Positions 19,142-27,497 of a stretch of 64,000 nt of DNA are shown piece after piece. Source of the stretch: Cerasicoccus sp. TK19100 (GTDB lineage: Bacteria; Verrucomicrobiota; Verrucomicrobiia; Opitutales; Cerasicoccaceae); contig NZ_JAPWDU010000002.1 in assembly GCF_027257155.1 (NCBI RefSeq), forward strand, positions 682,001 to 746,000, in the 5' to 3' direction. Made by a program: the position numbers and the translations under genes. The notes beneath the pieces were generated by a model, which was not told the origin of the DNA, made no database searches, and was given only the letters and a program-made list of their open reading frames with translations. Position 1 is the first letter of the stretch, and each line of letters opens with the position of its first letter.

Positions 19142-20140
19142 CTACTCGGCTTTGAGCTCGCGGCCCATCAGGTTTTTGACGGCTTCCACGGGGGCGGCAC
19201 CTTCGTAGCAGACGCGGTAAATTTCGCCCAAGATTGGTGCATCGACGCCGGCCTTCGAGGCAATTTCTTTGACGCACTGCGCGGCCCAGTAGCCTTCGAC
19301 CACCGTTTTGCGGCCTTCGAGCAACTTACTAATGCCCTGCCCCTGCGCGATGGCTTCGCCAAAGGTGCGGTTGCGGCTCCACTCGCCGTTGCAGGTGGCC
19401 ACGAGGTCACCGAAGCCACTGAGCCCGTAAAAGGTTTCCGGTTTACCGCCTACGGAGGCACCCAAGCGAACGAGTTCTGCCAGCGCACGCGTCAGGAACG
19501 CGGCCTTGGCGTTGTCACCCAGCTTGAGCCCATCGCAGAGCCCCGCGCCGATCGCGTAAACATTCTTGAGGCAACCGCCGAGCTCCACACCGCGCAGATC
19601 GTTGCTGCGGTAAACGCGCAGGCTCTCACTGCTGATCGCGTGTTGGGCGTCGGTTAGCTGGTCGATATCGCCCTCGGCGGCCAGGACGATGGCCGTGGGG
19701 TTGCCCGCCGCCACTTCACCCGCAAAGGTCGGGCCCGAGAGCACAGCGGCGGTCAGCTCGGGCAGCACTTCCTGGATGATTTCTGCCGGCGCGCGCAGGC
19801 TTGAGCGCTCATAGCCCTTGCACAAAGCGATGGCCATCTTGAGCTGCACCGCGCCCGCGAGCGCAGGGCGGATTTTCTCGCAAAGCTCGCGCAATCCCGT
19901 GGACGGACAAGCCAGGATCACGTAATCGGCCTCCATGAGCACGGGGGCAATCTCGCAGCCGATCTGGATATCGTGCGGCAAGCGGTAGCCCGGCAGGTAG
20001 TCCTTGTTTTCCCGGTCGGAAGCCAATGCAAGGGCGTGCTCCATGCGGCGGGGCGCGAGGGTGACGCGCCGCCCTGCCCGGTGTAAACTAATGGCCATAG
20101 CCGTGCCCCAGGCACCGGCACCAAGTATCGCAAAATTCAT
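19142..20140 (-). CDS. gpsA: Glycerol-3-phosphate dehydrogenase [NAD(P)+]
   Basis: The 332-residue enzyme reduces dihydroxyacetone phosphate to sn-glycerol 3-phosphate for phospholipid synthesis. It shows the nucleotide-binding GAGAWGTA at residues 7-14, LSGPTFAGEVA, and the catalytic-domain signature NVYAIGAGLCDGLKLGDNAKAA. The length is normal. The ATG at 20138-20140 starts directly before the Rossmann strand; an earlier in-frame start would add 43 unrelated residues. It is divergent from the DadA-like gene. Confidence 0.96.
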   Translation of the reverse strand: MNFAILGAGAWGTAMAISLHRAGRRVTLAPRRMEHALALASDRENKDYLPGYRLPHDIQIGCEIAPVLMEADYVILACPSTGLRELCEKIRPALAGAVQLKMAIALCKGYERSSLRAPAEIIQEVLPELTAAVLSGPTFAGEVAAGNPTAIVLAAEGDIDQLTDAQHAISSESLRVYRSNDLRGVELGGCLKNVYAIGAGLCDGLKLGDNAKAAFLTRALAELVRLGASVGGKPETFYGLSGFGDLVATCNGEWSRNRTFGEAIAQGQGISKLLEGRKTVVEGYWAAQCVKEIASKAGVDAPILGEIYRVCYEGAAPVEAVKNLMGRELKAE

Positions 20141-20283
20141 GCACGGAACTAAACACGGCGAGCCTTGAGAGTCGCGCAAATTTTTTAATCGGATAAGAAT
20201 TCTTACAAATCCGATGCTCCCGGCAGATTGGTCTGGAACACGCTTTAACAAATTCACACTGTGTTTCAAACGCTCTGGTTTTC

Positions 20284-21522
20284 ATGAGTGCACACTACGA
20301 CATCGCCATCGTCGGCGGCGGGATCATTGGTCTCGCCTGCGCCTACTACTTACGCCAAGCCGGGCGCGAGGTGTGCGTGGTGGACCAGGGGCGCATCGGC
20401 CGTGGCGCTTCCCACGCCAACTGCGGGCTCGTGACACCCAGCCACGCTCTGCCGCTCACTCAGCCGGGCATGGTCACGAAAGGGCTCAAGTGGATGCTCC
20501 GCGGCGACTCCCCCTTCTACATCAAGCCCGACCTCGATCTGGGCAAATTCCTCTGGCTGCTCAAGTTCGCCAATCGCTGTAACACCGGCGACATGCTGGC
20601 CGCAATGCACGGGCGCAAAGCCATCCTCGACAGTTCCCGCCAGCTTTACGACGAGCTTTTTGCCGCGCACGATATGGACTGCGAGTGGCACGACGAGGGC
20701 GTGCTCTTCGTTTTCAAGCACGCGGCGGGTATGCACGGCTATGAGCAGACCAACGCCCTGCTCGCCGAGCACAACCTCGCCGCCACGCCGCTAACCGGCA
20801 CCGCGCTCCACCAGCGCGAGCCCGCACTGCTCGACGATGTTTACGGTGCCTGGCACTACCCGATGGACGCCCACTTGAAGCCGGATAAGCTCGTTAGCGA
20901 ATGGCTGCGCGTTATCCGTGAAATGGGCGTCACCATCCGCGAAGACTTTCGCGTGGGCGGGATTGATCGCCACACGCTTTATGCCGCGCGGGATGAAATT
21001 CACGCCGACCGGATCATCCTCGCAACCGGTGCGTGGTCAGCCAAGCTCAACCGCGCCCTCGGCTGCCGCATCCCCATCGAGCCCGGCAAAGGCTACAGCA
21101 TGACCTTTACCCAGCCGAGGCAGCCGGTGAAAATCCCCTGCCTTTTCCAAGAGGTAAAGATGGTCGCCACTCCCTTTGACACCGGTTACCGCCTTGGCGG
21201 CACCATGGAGTTTGCCGGCTTCGATGAGTCGATCAACGAGACCCGCCTCGGCGCGATCCGCCGCAGCGCCGGGCAATACCTCCGTGAGCCCGAGGGTGCC
21301 GAAATTACCGAAACCTGGCACGGCTGGCGCCCCATGACGTGGGACGGCCTCCCGATCATCGACCAGGCCCCGCGCCGACCGCACATTCTGATTGTCGCCG
21401 GGCACAACATGCTCGGCCTTAGCATGGCTCCGGCCACCGGCAAGCTCGCAGCCGAGCTGATTACGGGTGAGGCCCCTCACATCGACCGTGAGCCCTACCG
21501 CTACGCCCGCAAATTTGCCTAG
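20284..21522 (+). CDS. FAD-dependent oxidoreductase, D-amino-acid dehydrogenase (DadA)-like
   Basis: The 412-residue protein starts with a Rossmann FAD motif (IAIVGGGIIGLACAYYLR) and ends with the DAO-family signature GWRPMTWDGLPIIDQAP, then AGHNMLGLSMAPATGKL. These fit DadA-type dehydrogenases that oxidise D-amino acids and pass electrons to the respiratory chain. Proline-racemase-linked hydroxyproline oxidases look similar and cannot be excluded. It has no membrane segment and is monocistronic; a gap of nearly 1 kb filled with repeats follows. Confidence 0.85.
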   Translation: MSAHYDIAIVGGGIIGLACAYYLRQAGREVCVVDQGRIGRGASHANCGLVTPSHALPLTQPGMVTKGLKWMLRGDSPFYIKPDLDLGKFLWLLKFANRCNTGDMLAAMHGRKAILDSSRQLYDELFAAHDMDCEWHDEGVLFVFKHAAGMHGYEQTNALLAEHNLAATPLTGTALHQREPALLDDVYGAWHYPMDAHLKPDKLVSEWLRVIREMGVTIREDFRVGGIDRHTLYAARDEIHADRIILATGAWSAKLNRALGCRIPIEPGKGYSMTFTQPRQPVKIPCLFQEVKMVATPFDTGYRLGGTMEFAGFDESINETRLGAIRRSAGQYLREPEGAEITETWHGWRPMTWDGLPIIDQAPRRPHILIVAGHNMLGLSMAPATGKLAAELITGEAPHIDREPYRYARKFA

Positions 21523-21566
21523 GCGCCCACCGAGCCCTAGTTCCAGCAGCCTGAAGGGCTGCCAAT

Positions 21567-21721
21567 ACGTAGCGAGGGGCAACGTCCCTCGAACAAACGC
21601 CTCATCAAGCTCAAGGCTGGAGGCCTTGTCCTAATCACCCCGGCAACCCGCGCATTGGACAAGGCCTCCAGCCTTGCCAACGGCCCCAACACGTAACGAG
21701 GGGCGTTGCCCCTCGCTACGT
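21567..21721. repeat. Nested REPIN-like hairpins
   Basis: The outer pair is 21567-21591 and 21697-21721 (CGAGGGGC... palindromes with GTAG at 21569 and its inverted CTAC at the far end). The inner pair is a perfect 20-bp inverted repeat, 21612-21631 and 21657-21676. Further flanking halves (GCCTGAAGGGC before, AAGCCCGTTGGGCTT after) look like additional REP units. Confidence 0.7.
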
Positions 21722-21906
21722 AGGATAAGCCCGTTGGGCTTACGCCGCCCATCCGACAAACGCGCTCCCCATACGGTAGCCCGAACCCACTGTCAGCAAC
21801 TCGCGCCTTTCATCCAGGCGCTCAAATGACCGCCGCTGTTTGCCGTGGACGCAAGGCCGGTATCGAAACGGCCCCCCTTTGACTTGGAAGAGGTATTTTT
21901 ACCGCA

Positions 21907-22053
21907 AATATGGCTCGTCTGGCCGAAAATATGGCTCGTCTGGTCGAAATAATCGCTCATCTTGTTGATAAAATGGTCCGTCCACTTGCTGGAATGGATC
22001 AACTTGTTAAAAAAATGACGCAAATAGTTGATGGAAGGCTCTGTCGAGTCGCC
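21907..22053. repeat. 21-bp tandem repeat array B
   Basis: Seven 21-base units decay from left to right; the first two differ at one base (AATATGGCTCGTCTGGTCGA plus A). The reverse complement of the unit matches the unit of array A at 15 of 21 positions, so it is the same family in opposite orientation. No spacer/repeat structure of CRISPR type is present. Confidence 0.75.
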
Positions 22054-22115
22054 CGCAAGGCTGATCATGTGCGTTAATGTTGCATACAATCGAGAGGATA
22101 TGTTCTTCGTCGTGC

Positions 22116-22331
22116 TGGCGGATCGCGACGAAGATGGCGAAGCAATTTCCACATTCGCTTACTATCTATCTATTTTACACTACGTTTTGGCAGAAAGATG
22201 GAGTGGTAGGAGAGATGGATGAGCCGGTTGCCGACGAATGTGTCAGGGTGGCGTATGAGGTAGCTAATTTTTTCTAGATAGATAGTAAGCGAATGTGGAA
22301 ATTGCTTCGCCATCTTCGTCGCGATCCGCCA
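22116..22331. repeat. Long inverted repeat element 3
   Basis: Perfect 57-bp arms (22116-22172 and 22275-22331) flank a 102-bp loop. The core GGATCGCGACGAAGATGGCG is shared with element 2. No transposase gene is present in or beside it, so MITE-like is the best description. Confidence 0.9.
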
Positions 22332-22489
22332 CTCCATCGCATTCCATCTACACCCGCTGTCCCCGCCGCTTGCCCAGCGCATCACCTCGATTTTTCCGGT
22401 TTCATGTAAGAGTTTCCGTTGCTATTGCGACGCAAAGGGATATTGAAAGAAAAGGTCTTACATTTCCCCCTTCGTTCACTCACTGCATT

Positions 22490-24115
22490 ATGACACCCAA
22501 AGTCCTTATTGTCGGCGCCGGCCCGGTTGGCCTCTGTCTCGCGTGCGAGCTGGCGCGCTATAACGTGCCGTTCCGCCTGATCGAAAAACGCCCTGAGCCC
22601 TCCAAGAACAGCAAGGCGCTCGGCGTGCATGCGCGCTCGCTGGAAATGCTCGAAGACATGGGCATCGTCGAGCGCTTTATCGAGCGCGGGCTCAAGGTGC
22701 ACCGAATCAATTTTTACGCCGAGGGCAAGCAGCTGACCCACGTCAACCTCAGCGAAGTGGACAGCCCGTTTAACTTCACCCTCGACATCCCCCAGAGCCA
22801 GACGGAGGGCCTTTTCATCGAGCGACTCAAGGAGCTCGGGCACGAGGTGGAGCGCTACGTGGAGCTGCAATCGCTAGAACTTTACGAGGATGGCGTCGAG
22901 GTGGAGCTGCTCAAGAAAGGCGGCGTCATCGAGAAGAAAGCCTACCCCTACGTGGTCGGCTGCGACGGCGCACACAGCGTGGTGCGACACCAGTTGGGCC
23001 TCGACTTCAAGGGTGAGGCGTATGAGGAAAATTTCGTCCTCGCCGATGTGCACATCGACTGGGGCCTGGCCCCCGACGAGATGCACATGTTCTTCCACGG
23101 CGACGGTTTCGTCATCCTCTTTCCAATGAAGGAAAAGCGCTACCGCGTCGTGGCGACCGACCGCAGCAAAACCGAGCCTGAGCTGGATGAAGCCTACTTT
23201 CAGCGCCTGCTCGATGACCGCACCAAGCACCAAAGCCACGTCAGCGAGGGCGTGTGGTTTTCCAATTTCAAGATCCACCACCGCATCGTGGAGAACTACC
23301 GGCATGGGCGGGTGTTCCTCGCCGGGGACGCCGCGCACATCCACAGCCCGGCCGGGGGCCAGGGCATGAACACCGGCATGCAGGACGCCTACAACCTCGC
23401 TTGGAAGCTCGCCCTGAAGCTGCAGGACAAGTGCGACCTGCTCGACAGCTATTCGCCCGAGCGCCTACCCGTGGGCAATGACGTCGTCGAGCTAACGGAC
23501 CGGATGACCAAGGTCGCCACGCTACAAAATCCCGTGGGTGCCGCCATCCGCAACCGGCTCATGCCCATCGTCGCCAGCCTCGGCGTCGTGCAGCACAAAA
23601 TGGTCGACTCCATTGAGGAGGTGAACGTCCACTACCGCGAGACAAAGTGGGTCGACGAATTCATGGGCGAGATCAACACCAGCTCGCGAGCCCCCTTTTC
23701 CCACGGTCCTCAGCCCGGTGACCGCGCGCCGGACGCCATCGTCACCCACAGCGTCAGCGGGAAGCCCATGCGACTCTATGATATCTTCAACGGCCCGCAT
23801 TACACGCTACTTCTCTTTACCCACAGCGATGCCAAGGAAGAGCAGATGGTCCGCCTGAAGGCCGCCGCACAAAGCGCTGAAGACACGCTGGGCGACTGGG
23901 TGAACTGCGCCTACATCAGTGGGCGCAAGCCGCCCAAGCTGCTCAACGAGCGAAGCGTTTATCTGGACGCCCGCTCGACCGCGCACAAAAACTACGGCGT
24001 CTCCGCGTCGCAGGCACTATATCTGATCCGCCCGGACGGCTACATCGGCTTCCGCAGCATGCCGATCAACCTCGAAGCGCTCGAAGTGTATTGGAAAAAG
24101 CTTGGTCTGCGGTGA
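22490..24115 (+). CDS. FAD-dependent aromatic-ring-type monooxygenase (PheA/TfdB family)
   Basis: The 541-residue enzyme has the FAD motif VLIVGAGPVGLCLACEL at the N-terminus, the DG motif VVGCDGAHSVVR near residue 160, and the GD motif VFLAGDAAHIHSPAGGQG near 280. A C-terminal thioredoxin-like domain (about 430-541) is typical of phenol hydroxylase-type flavoproteins. They hydroxylate aromatic or polyketide substrates with NAD(P)H and O2; the substrate here is unknown. The ATG at 22490 starts 5 residues before the FAD motif; longer frames run into inverted repeat element 3. No aromatic-degradation genes are adjacent. Confidence 0.88.
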   Translation: MTPKVLIVGAGPVGLCLACELARYNVPFRLIEKRPEPSKNSKALGVHARSLEMLEDMGIVERFIERGLKVHRINFYAEGKQLTHVNLSEVDSPFNFTLDIPQSQTEGLFIERLKELGHEVERYVELQSLELYEDGVEVELLKKGGVIEKKAYPYVVGCDGAHSVVRHQLGLDFKGEAYEENFVLADVHIDWGLAPDEMHMFFHGDGFVILFPMKEKRYRVVATDRSKTEPELDEAYFQRLLDDRTKHQSHVSEGVWFSNFKIHHRIVENYRHGRVFLAGDAAHIHSPAGGQGMNTGMQDAYNLAWKLALKLQDKCDLLDSYSPERLPVGNDVVELTDRMTKVATLQNPVGAAIRNRLMPIVASLGVVQHKMVDSIEEVNVHYRETKWVDEFMGEINTSSRAPFSHGPQPGDRAPDAIVTHSVSGKPMRLYDIFNGPHYTLLLFTHSDAKEEQMVRLKAAAQSAEDTLGDWVNCAYISGRKPPKLLNERSVYLDARSTAHKNYGVSASQALYLIRPDGYIGFRSMPINLEALEVYWKKLGLR

Positions 24116-24130
24116 GGCTTCGACAGTAGC

Positions 24131-24418
24131 ATGACTTGGATCGCGATATGTCTTTCCGGCTTTGGCCTATGCATCGCAATAGGCAATTACGCGGGCATCA
24201 TTACAGCTATGCGCAACCAGAGACGAGGCATAGACAAAAATTTTTCCGTAACACCTTTTATAGCACTCGTATCTTGCTCGTTAGCTTTGATTTTTGCCCC
24301 AGCAGAAAACCGCTGGCTTTACTTCATACCTGCACTAATCGATCCTGCGACATATCTGATGCCGCTTGGCATATGGCACACGTTTAGGAATACTAGAAAA
24401 GACCGAGAGGATCTTTAA
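24131..24418 (+). CDS. Small membrane protein of unknown function
   Basis: The 95-residue protein has three hydrophobic stretches (ICLSGFGLCIAIGNYAGIITA, SVTPFIALVSCSLALIFA and WLYFIPALIDPATYLMPLGI) and a charged tail (RNTRKDREDL). It starts 15 bases after the monooxygenase stop and may be co-transcribed. The DNA is AT-richer than the neighbour (about 40% GC in the line counted at 24241). No known family recognised; the membrane pattern makes it a likely gene. Confidence 0.6.
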   Translation: MTWIAICLSGFGLCIAIGNYAGIITAMRNQRRGIDKNFSVTPFIALVSCSLALIFAPAENRWLYFIPALIDPATYLMPLGIWHTFRNTRKDREDL

Positions 24419-24440
24419 CTAAAGTTGGCTGAAACCGTTT

Positions 24441-24560
24441 CTAGAACCAACCGCCGTCGCGGACCACACCGTGCTCGTCGGTGTCAGTGGAGGAACAGCC
24501 GGAACCGGCAACCAGCAAAGCGGCGGCGGTCAACAGAAGAAGGATGATGCGCTTGATCAT
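24441..24560 (-). CDS. 39-residue lipoprotein
   Basis: The peptide MIKRIILLLLTAAALLVAGSGC is a textbook lipoprotein signal with the lipobox AGSGC, followed by only 17 residues (SSTDTDEHGVVRDGGWF) after the Cys. After cleavage and lipidation a short acidic peptide would be left on the membrane. The stop is 23 bases from the convergent membrane-protein gene. The start is the ATG at 24558-24560; two in-frame ATGs lie a few codons upstream. Role unknown. Confidence 0.65.
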   Translation of the reverse strand: MIKRIILLLLTAAALLVAGSGCSSTDTDEHGVVRDGGWF

Positions 24561-24635
24561 GGTCATCAAAAGCATCGACGGCACCTGATTCGTCAATGCC
24601 GAAATGCAGGGCGGGCGTTCATTTTTCACCGGCTG

Positions 24636-25094
24636 CTATCCGGCGTGGCGAATCTGCCGCAGTGCCTCATAGACGACAATGCCCGCCGCTGTGGAAAGAT
24701 TCAGTGAGCGGAGGTTGGACGCAAACTGCGGGATCGTAATCCGCGTGGCGTCGAGCTCGTCGTGAAGCCAGTCCGGGGCACCATGCCCCTCGTTGCCGAA
24801 GACCAGGGCGTCGCCATCGGCAAAGTCGGCGTCCCAGATCGTACGCTCAGCCTTGGTCGTGAGCAGCCAGGCCCGCGGCGGGCGGACTGTCTCCCGGAAG
24901 GCACCCCAGTCGGCGTGGTGGTGGATGTCCAGCTCGCGCCAGTAGTCCATGCCGCTGCGCTTGAGCTGCTTGTCCGTGATGACGAACCCCAGCGGATGCA
25001 CCAAATGCAACCGGCTCTCCGTGATCGCACACATACGGCCAATATTGCCCGTGTTTTGCGGGATTTCAGGCTGATGCAGAACGACGTGGAGCAT
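24636..25094 (-). CDS. trmL: tRNA (cytidine(34)-2'-O)-methyltransferase
   Basis: The 152-residue SPOUT-fold enzyme methylates the 2'-OH of the wobble base in certain leucine tRNAs using SAM. It carries the knotted-fold motifs QNTGNIGRMCAI near the start, FGNEGHGAP near residue 100 and LNLSTAAGIVVYEALRQ at the end. Length and motif order match TrmL and not the longer TrmH proteins. It follows smpB on the same strand after a 105-base gap that contains an inverted repeat. Confidence 0.93.
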   Translation of the reverse strand: MLHVVLHQPEIPQNTGNIGRMCAITESRLHLVHPLGFVITDKQLKRSGMDYWRELDIHHHADWGAFRETVRPPRAWLLTTKAERTIWDADFADGDALVFGNEGHGAPDWLHDELDATRITIPQFASNLRSLNLSTAAGIVVYEALRQIRHAG

Positions 25095-25106
25095 GCTATG
25101 GATAAA

Positions 25107-25191
25107 AATTATGAATGATGAAAGTCAGACCGTAGCGAAACCATCTAATTTAGCTCTGGCTGGAAATGGTCATAATTCTGCATTCATAATT
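25107..25191. repeat. Short inverted repeat between smpB and trmL
   Basis: Perfect 11-bp arms AATTATGAATG (25107-25117) and CATTCATAATT (25181-25191) lie about 63 bp apart. It resembles a common AT-rich intergenic repeat of many genomes. Confidence 0.5.
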
Positions 25192-25199
25192 ACCCCGCG

Positions 25200-25673
25200 T
25201 TACCGACGCGAGGAAACGTAGCGGTCGGCTTCGCGCATTTGCTGCTTCTTCTTGAGCGTGTCACGCTTGTCGTGGAGCTTCTTGCCTTTGCACAAAGCGA
25301 TTTCCACCTTGATCAGGGCCTGCTTGAAGTAAAGCCGGGTTGGGATCAGCGCCTGGCCACCGGCTTCCATTTCGCGTTTAATGCGGTCGATCTGCTTCTT
25401 GTGCAAGAGCAGCTTGCGCGGGCGTGTCGGGTTGTGCTTACCGGTGTTGTCGAACTGAAATTCGTCGATGTAGGCGTGGTAAAGCGTGGGCACGCCGTCG
25501 CTGTCGATCCGTACGAAGGACTCCGTGATCTGGCCCTTGCCCGCGCGGATGGACTTCACCTCGGGCCCGGTCAGCTTGACGCCGGCCTCGAACTTTTCAC
25601 CCACAAAGTAATTGTGATGCGCCTTGCTGTTGCGCAACTCCTTGAGGTGATCGTCTTTGTTTTTCTTGGCCAC
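25200..25673 (-). CDS. smpB: SsrA-binding protein SmpB
   Basis: The 157-residue protein binds tmRNA and delivers it to stalled ribosomes for trans-translation. Family motifs are YFVGEKFEAGVKLTGPEVKSIR, FVRIDSDGVPTLYHAYI, RPRKLLLHKKQIDRI and the basic C-terminal tail KKLHDKRDTLKKKQQMREADR. The start is a GTG at 25671-25673 that gives the usual MAKKNK-type N-terminus. It lies downstream of rpoZ and its terminator. The tmRNA gene is not in the window. Confidence 0.97.
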   Translation of the reverse strand: MAKKNKDDHLKELRNSKAHHNYFVGEKFEAGVKLTGPEVKSIRAGKGQITESFVRIDSDGVPTLYHAYIDEFQFDNTGKHNPTRPRKLLLHKKQIDRIKREMEAGGQALIPTRLYFKQALIKVEIALCKGKKLHDKRDTLKKKQQMREADRYVSSRR

Positions 25674-25687
25674 GGTGGTAGGCGAAA

Positions 25688-25721
25688 TAAAAAACGGATT
25701 GGCCCTGCCTGAGCCAATCCG
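25688..25721 (-). terminator. Rho-independent terminator after rpoZ
   Basis: On the minus strand the stem CGGATTGGC/GCCAATCCG with a 9-base loop is followed by TTTTTT, between rpoZ and smpB. Confidence 0.85.
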
Positions 25722-25745
25722 CTGGAAAATCTTGCCGGCTCCGAA

Positions 25746-25961
25746 TTAAAGACCGGATTCCGACGGGTGGTAAAGTTCGTAGTCGATCTTACCTTCGATG
25801 ATCTCGCGCAGCGCGATGTCCTCGGGCTCGAGCTTTTCGAGGGACTCGACCAAGGGCTTCATCCCATACTTGAGCTGCTTGACCCGGCGGCTAACCAGGT
25901 TGATCAGGATGTTGGGATCTTCGACTTTTTTCTGGGCTTCGATTAAATATTCGTCGCGCAT
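25746..25961 (-). CDS. rpoZ: RNA polymerase omega subunit
   Basis: The 71-residue protein matches omega: ILINLVSRRVKQLKYGMKPLVE followed by EPEDIALREIIEGKIDYEL. Omega helps fold the beta-prime subunit and assemble RNA polymerase. In many bacteria rpoZ sits beside gmk and coaBC; here coaC is two genes upstream, a partly kept arrangement. The 148-base gap to the next gene upstream contains no gene that I can support. Confidence 0.9.
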   Translation of the reverse strand: MRDEYLIEAQKKVEDPNILINLVSRRVKQLKYGMKPLVESLEKLEPEDIALREIIEGKIDYELYHPSESGL

Positions 25962-26109
25962 GTAACGGCTTCGGTTGATTGAAATTTACGTAAACGGTGA
26001 AAAATTGGCGTTCCCCCCTGTAAAGACAAGCAAAAACGTTCATTCCTTTGAGGCAGGAGCGGCAGCCACTTTCTTGGCTCGTAACTCCCGACTCCAAATT
26101 CCAAACGAA

Positions 26110-27009
26110 CTACTTCGATTCAAACGGCTCCAGGTGAACCGTCACGTCGAGCAGCGACGGGAATTGCGCCACCAGATGGTCCTTTACCTCGTGTCCCAGC
26201 GCATGGCCGTCGAAGATGCTCATCGAGCCATCCACCTGCACGTGGATTTCCACGAAATAGCCCGGACCGCTTTTGCGCACCCGGCATTTTTCAATGAGGC
26301 AGACCTGCGGGTGCCGCCCCGCCTCTTCCCGCAGCGCCTTGACGAGGCTCGTGGCGACCTTGCCATCCAACGCATCGTGCAGGGACATTTTAATGATGCG
26401 GAAGGCGTTCGTGAAAATGATCACACAGGCCACGAGCGCGGCCCAATCGTCCGCAGCCGCCCACTCTTTGCCACCAATGAGCGCGATCGAAATGCCGATT
26501 GCGGCGGCGGCCGAGGTCAAGGCGTCGCTGCGGTGATGCCAGGCGTCTCCCTCCAGCGCGCGGCTGTCGAAATTTTCCTCCGTTAATCCAATTACCTTGC
26601 GAAAGAGCAGCTCTTTGGTGAAGACGACCATGATCAACACTGGCAGCGTATACCACTCCGGCACCGCGTGCGGTGAGCGAATTTCCTGGATCGAAAATAC
26701 CGCAATCGCAATGGCCGCCCCCATCAAGGCCATGCCCGACAGGATGCCGACCAGTGACTCGATTTTACCGTGGCCAAACGGATGATTTTCATCGGCCGGC
26801 TTGAGCGACAGCAGGAAGCCGCCCCAGGTAACCACGGAGATAAAAATATCACTCGCCGACTCCACGCCATCGGCAATCAGCGCGTAGGAATTGCCCACGT
26901 AGCCGACGCCCAGCTTGACGAGCATCAGGACTACATTCAGCCCCAGCACCGTGATCGCCGTAGTGAGCAAGGTGGTGTTATTCGAAGAGTAGGAAACTTC
27001 GTCGCGCAT
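26110..27009 (-). CDS. Cation diffusion facilitator (CDF) family transporter
   Basis: The protein of about 299 residues has a six-helix membrane domain and a C-terminal cytoplasmic domain with beta-alpha-beta pattern (CRVRKSGPGYFVEIHVQVDG). Metal-site residues are visible in ALIADGVESASD and in DAWHHRSDALTSAAA (HxxxD pair), typical of Zn2+/Fe2+/Mn2+ exporters of the CDF family. The metal cannot be assigned. I prefer the ATG at 27007-27009 to the GTG at 27016-27018. It lies between dtd and rpoZ on the same strand. Confidence 0.92.
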   Translation of the reverse strand: MRDEVSYSSNNTTLLTTAITVLGLNVVLMLVKLGVGYVGNSYALIADGVESASDIFISVVTWGGFLLSLKPADENHPFGHGKIESLVGILSGMALMGAAIAIAVFSIQEIRSPHAVPEWYTLPVLIMVVFTKELLFRKVIGLTEENFDSRALEGDAWHHRSDALTSAAAAIGISIALIGGKEWAAADDWAALVACVIIFTNAFRIIKMSLHDALDGKVATSLVKALREEAGRHPQVCLIEKCRVRKSGPGYFVEIHVQVDGSMSIFDGHALGHEVKDHLVAQFPSLLDVTVHLEPFESK

Positions 27010-27041
27010 GGGTTTCACCGTTATCCAGTGGAAGCACCGTC

Positions 27042-27497
27042 TTAAAAATCACGCTGCCGCGTGTCGATCACCAATGTGACCGGCCCGTCGTTATGTGCCT
27101 CGATCTTCATGTCGGCGGCAAACACCCCGCTGGCGACGGGCTTGCCGAGGTCCGTTGCGAGCAGCGCCTTAAACCGCTCGAAGAGATCATTGGCCTCATC
27201 CGGCGGGGCTGACTTGTTAAAGGACGGCCGGGCCCCCTTCTTCACGTTGCCAAACAGGGTGAACTGGCTGATGACCAGCGCCCCACCCTCGCTGTCGACC
27301 AGCGAGCGGTTCATCCGGCCTTGGTCATCCTCGAATACCCGGAGTGCGGCGATCTTGCGCGCGAGCCAGGCGGCGTCCTCGGCGTCATCACCCTGCCCCA
27401 CACCGAGGAAGACCAACAGGCCCGGGCCAATCTCACCCGTGGTGTCCCCATCGACGCGACACGCCGCCGATGTAACCCGCTGCACGACGGCCCGCAT
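27042..27497 (-). CDS. dtd: D-aminoacyl-tRNA deacylase
   Basis: The 151-residue enzyme removes D-amino acids (and glycine from tRNA-Ala) mischarged on tRNA. It has both family motifs, VISQFTLFG near residue 75 and NDGPVT near the C-terminus, and the start MRAVVQRVTSAAC. Its ATG shares one base with the coaC stop (TAATG at 27499-27495), so translation is probably coupled. Confidence 0.97.
   Translation of the reverse strand: MRAVVQRVTSAACRVDGDTTGEIGPGLLVFLGVGQGDDAEDAAWLARKIAALRVFEDDQGRMNRSLVDSEGGALVISQFTLFGNVKKGARPSFNKSAPPDEANDLFERFKALLATDLGKPVASGVFAADMKIEAHNDGPVTLVIDTRQRDF

Larger units (their letters stand above)
21523..22489. other. Gene-free repeat region
   Basis: No credible gene is seen. 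From left to right it holds nested REPIN-like hairpins (21567-21721), a 21-bp tandem array (21907-22053) and long inverted repeat element 3 (22116-22331). Open frames that extend into the monooxygenase gene from here begin inside the repeat and are artefacts. Confidence 0.7.

Noticed and set aside
21907-22053. CRISPR array
   Set aside because: Units are 21 bp without spacers and decay gradually; no cas genes are in the window.
22295-22489. N-terminal extension of the monooxygenase
   Set aside because: The extra residues are translated from an arm of inverted repeat element 3 and have no place before the FAD motif.
25962-26109. Small frame between rpoZ and the CDF gene
   Set aside because: The sequence resembles low-information intergenic text (GTAACTCCCGACTCC) and overlaps the rpoZ start; no gene features.
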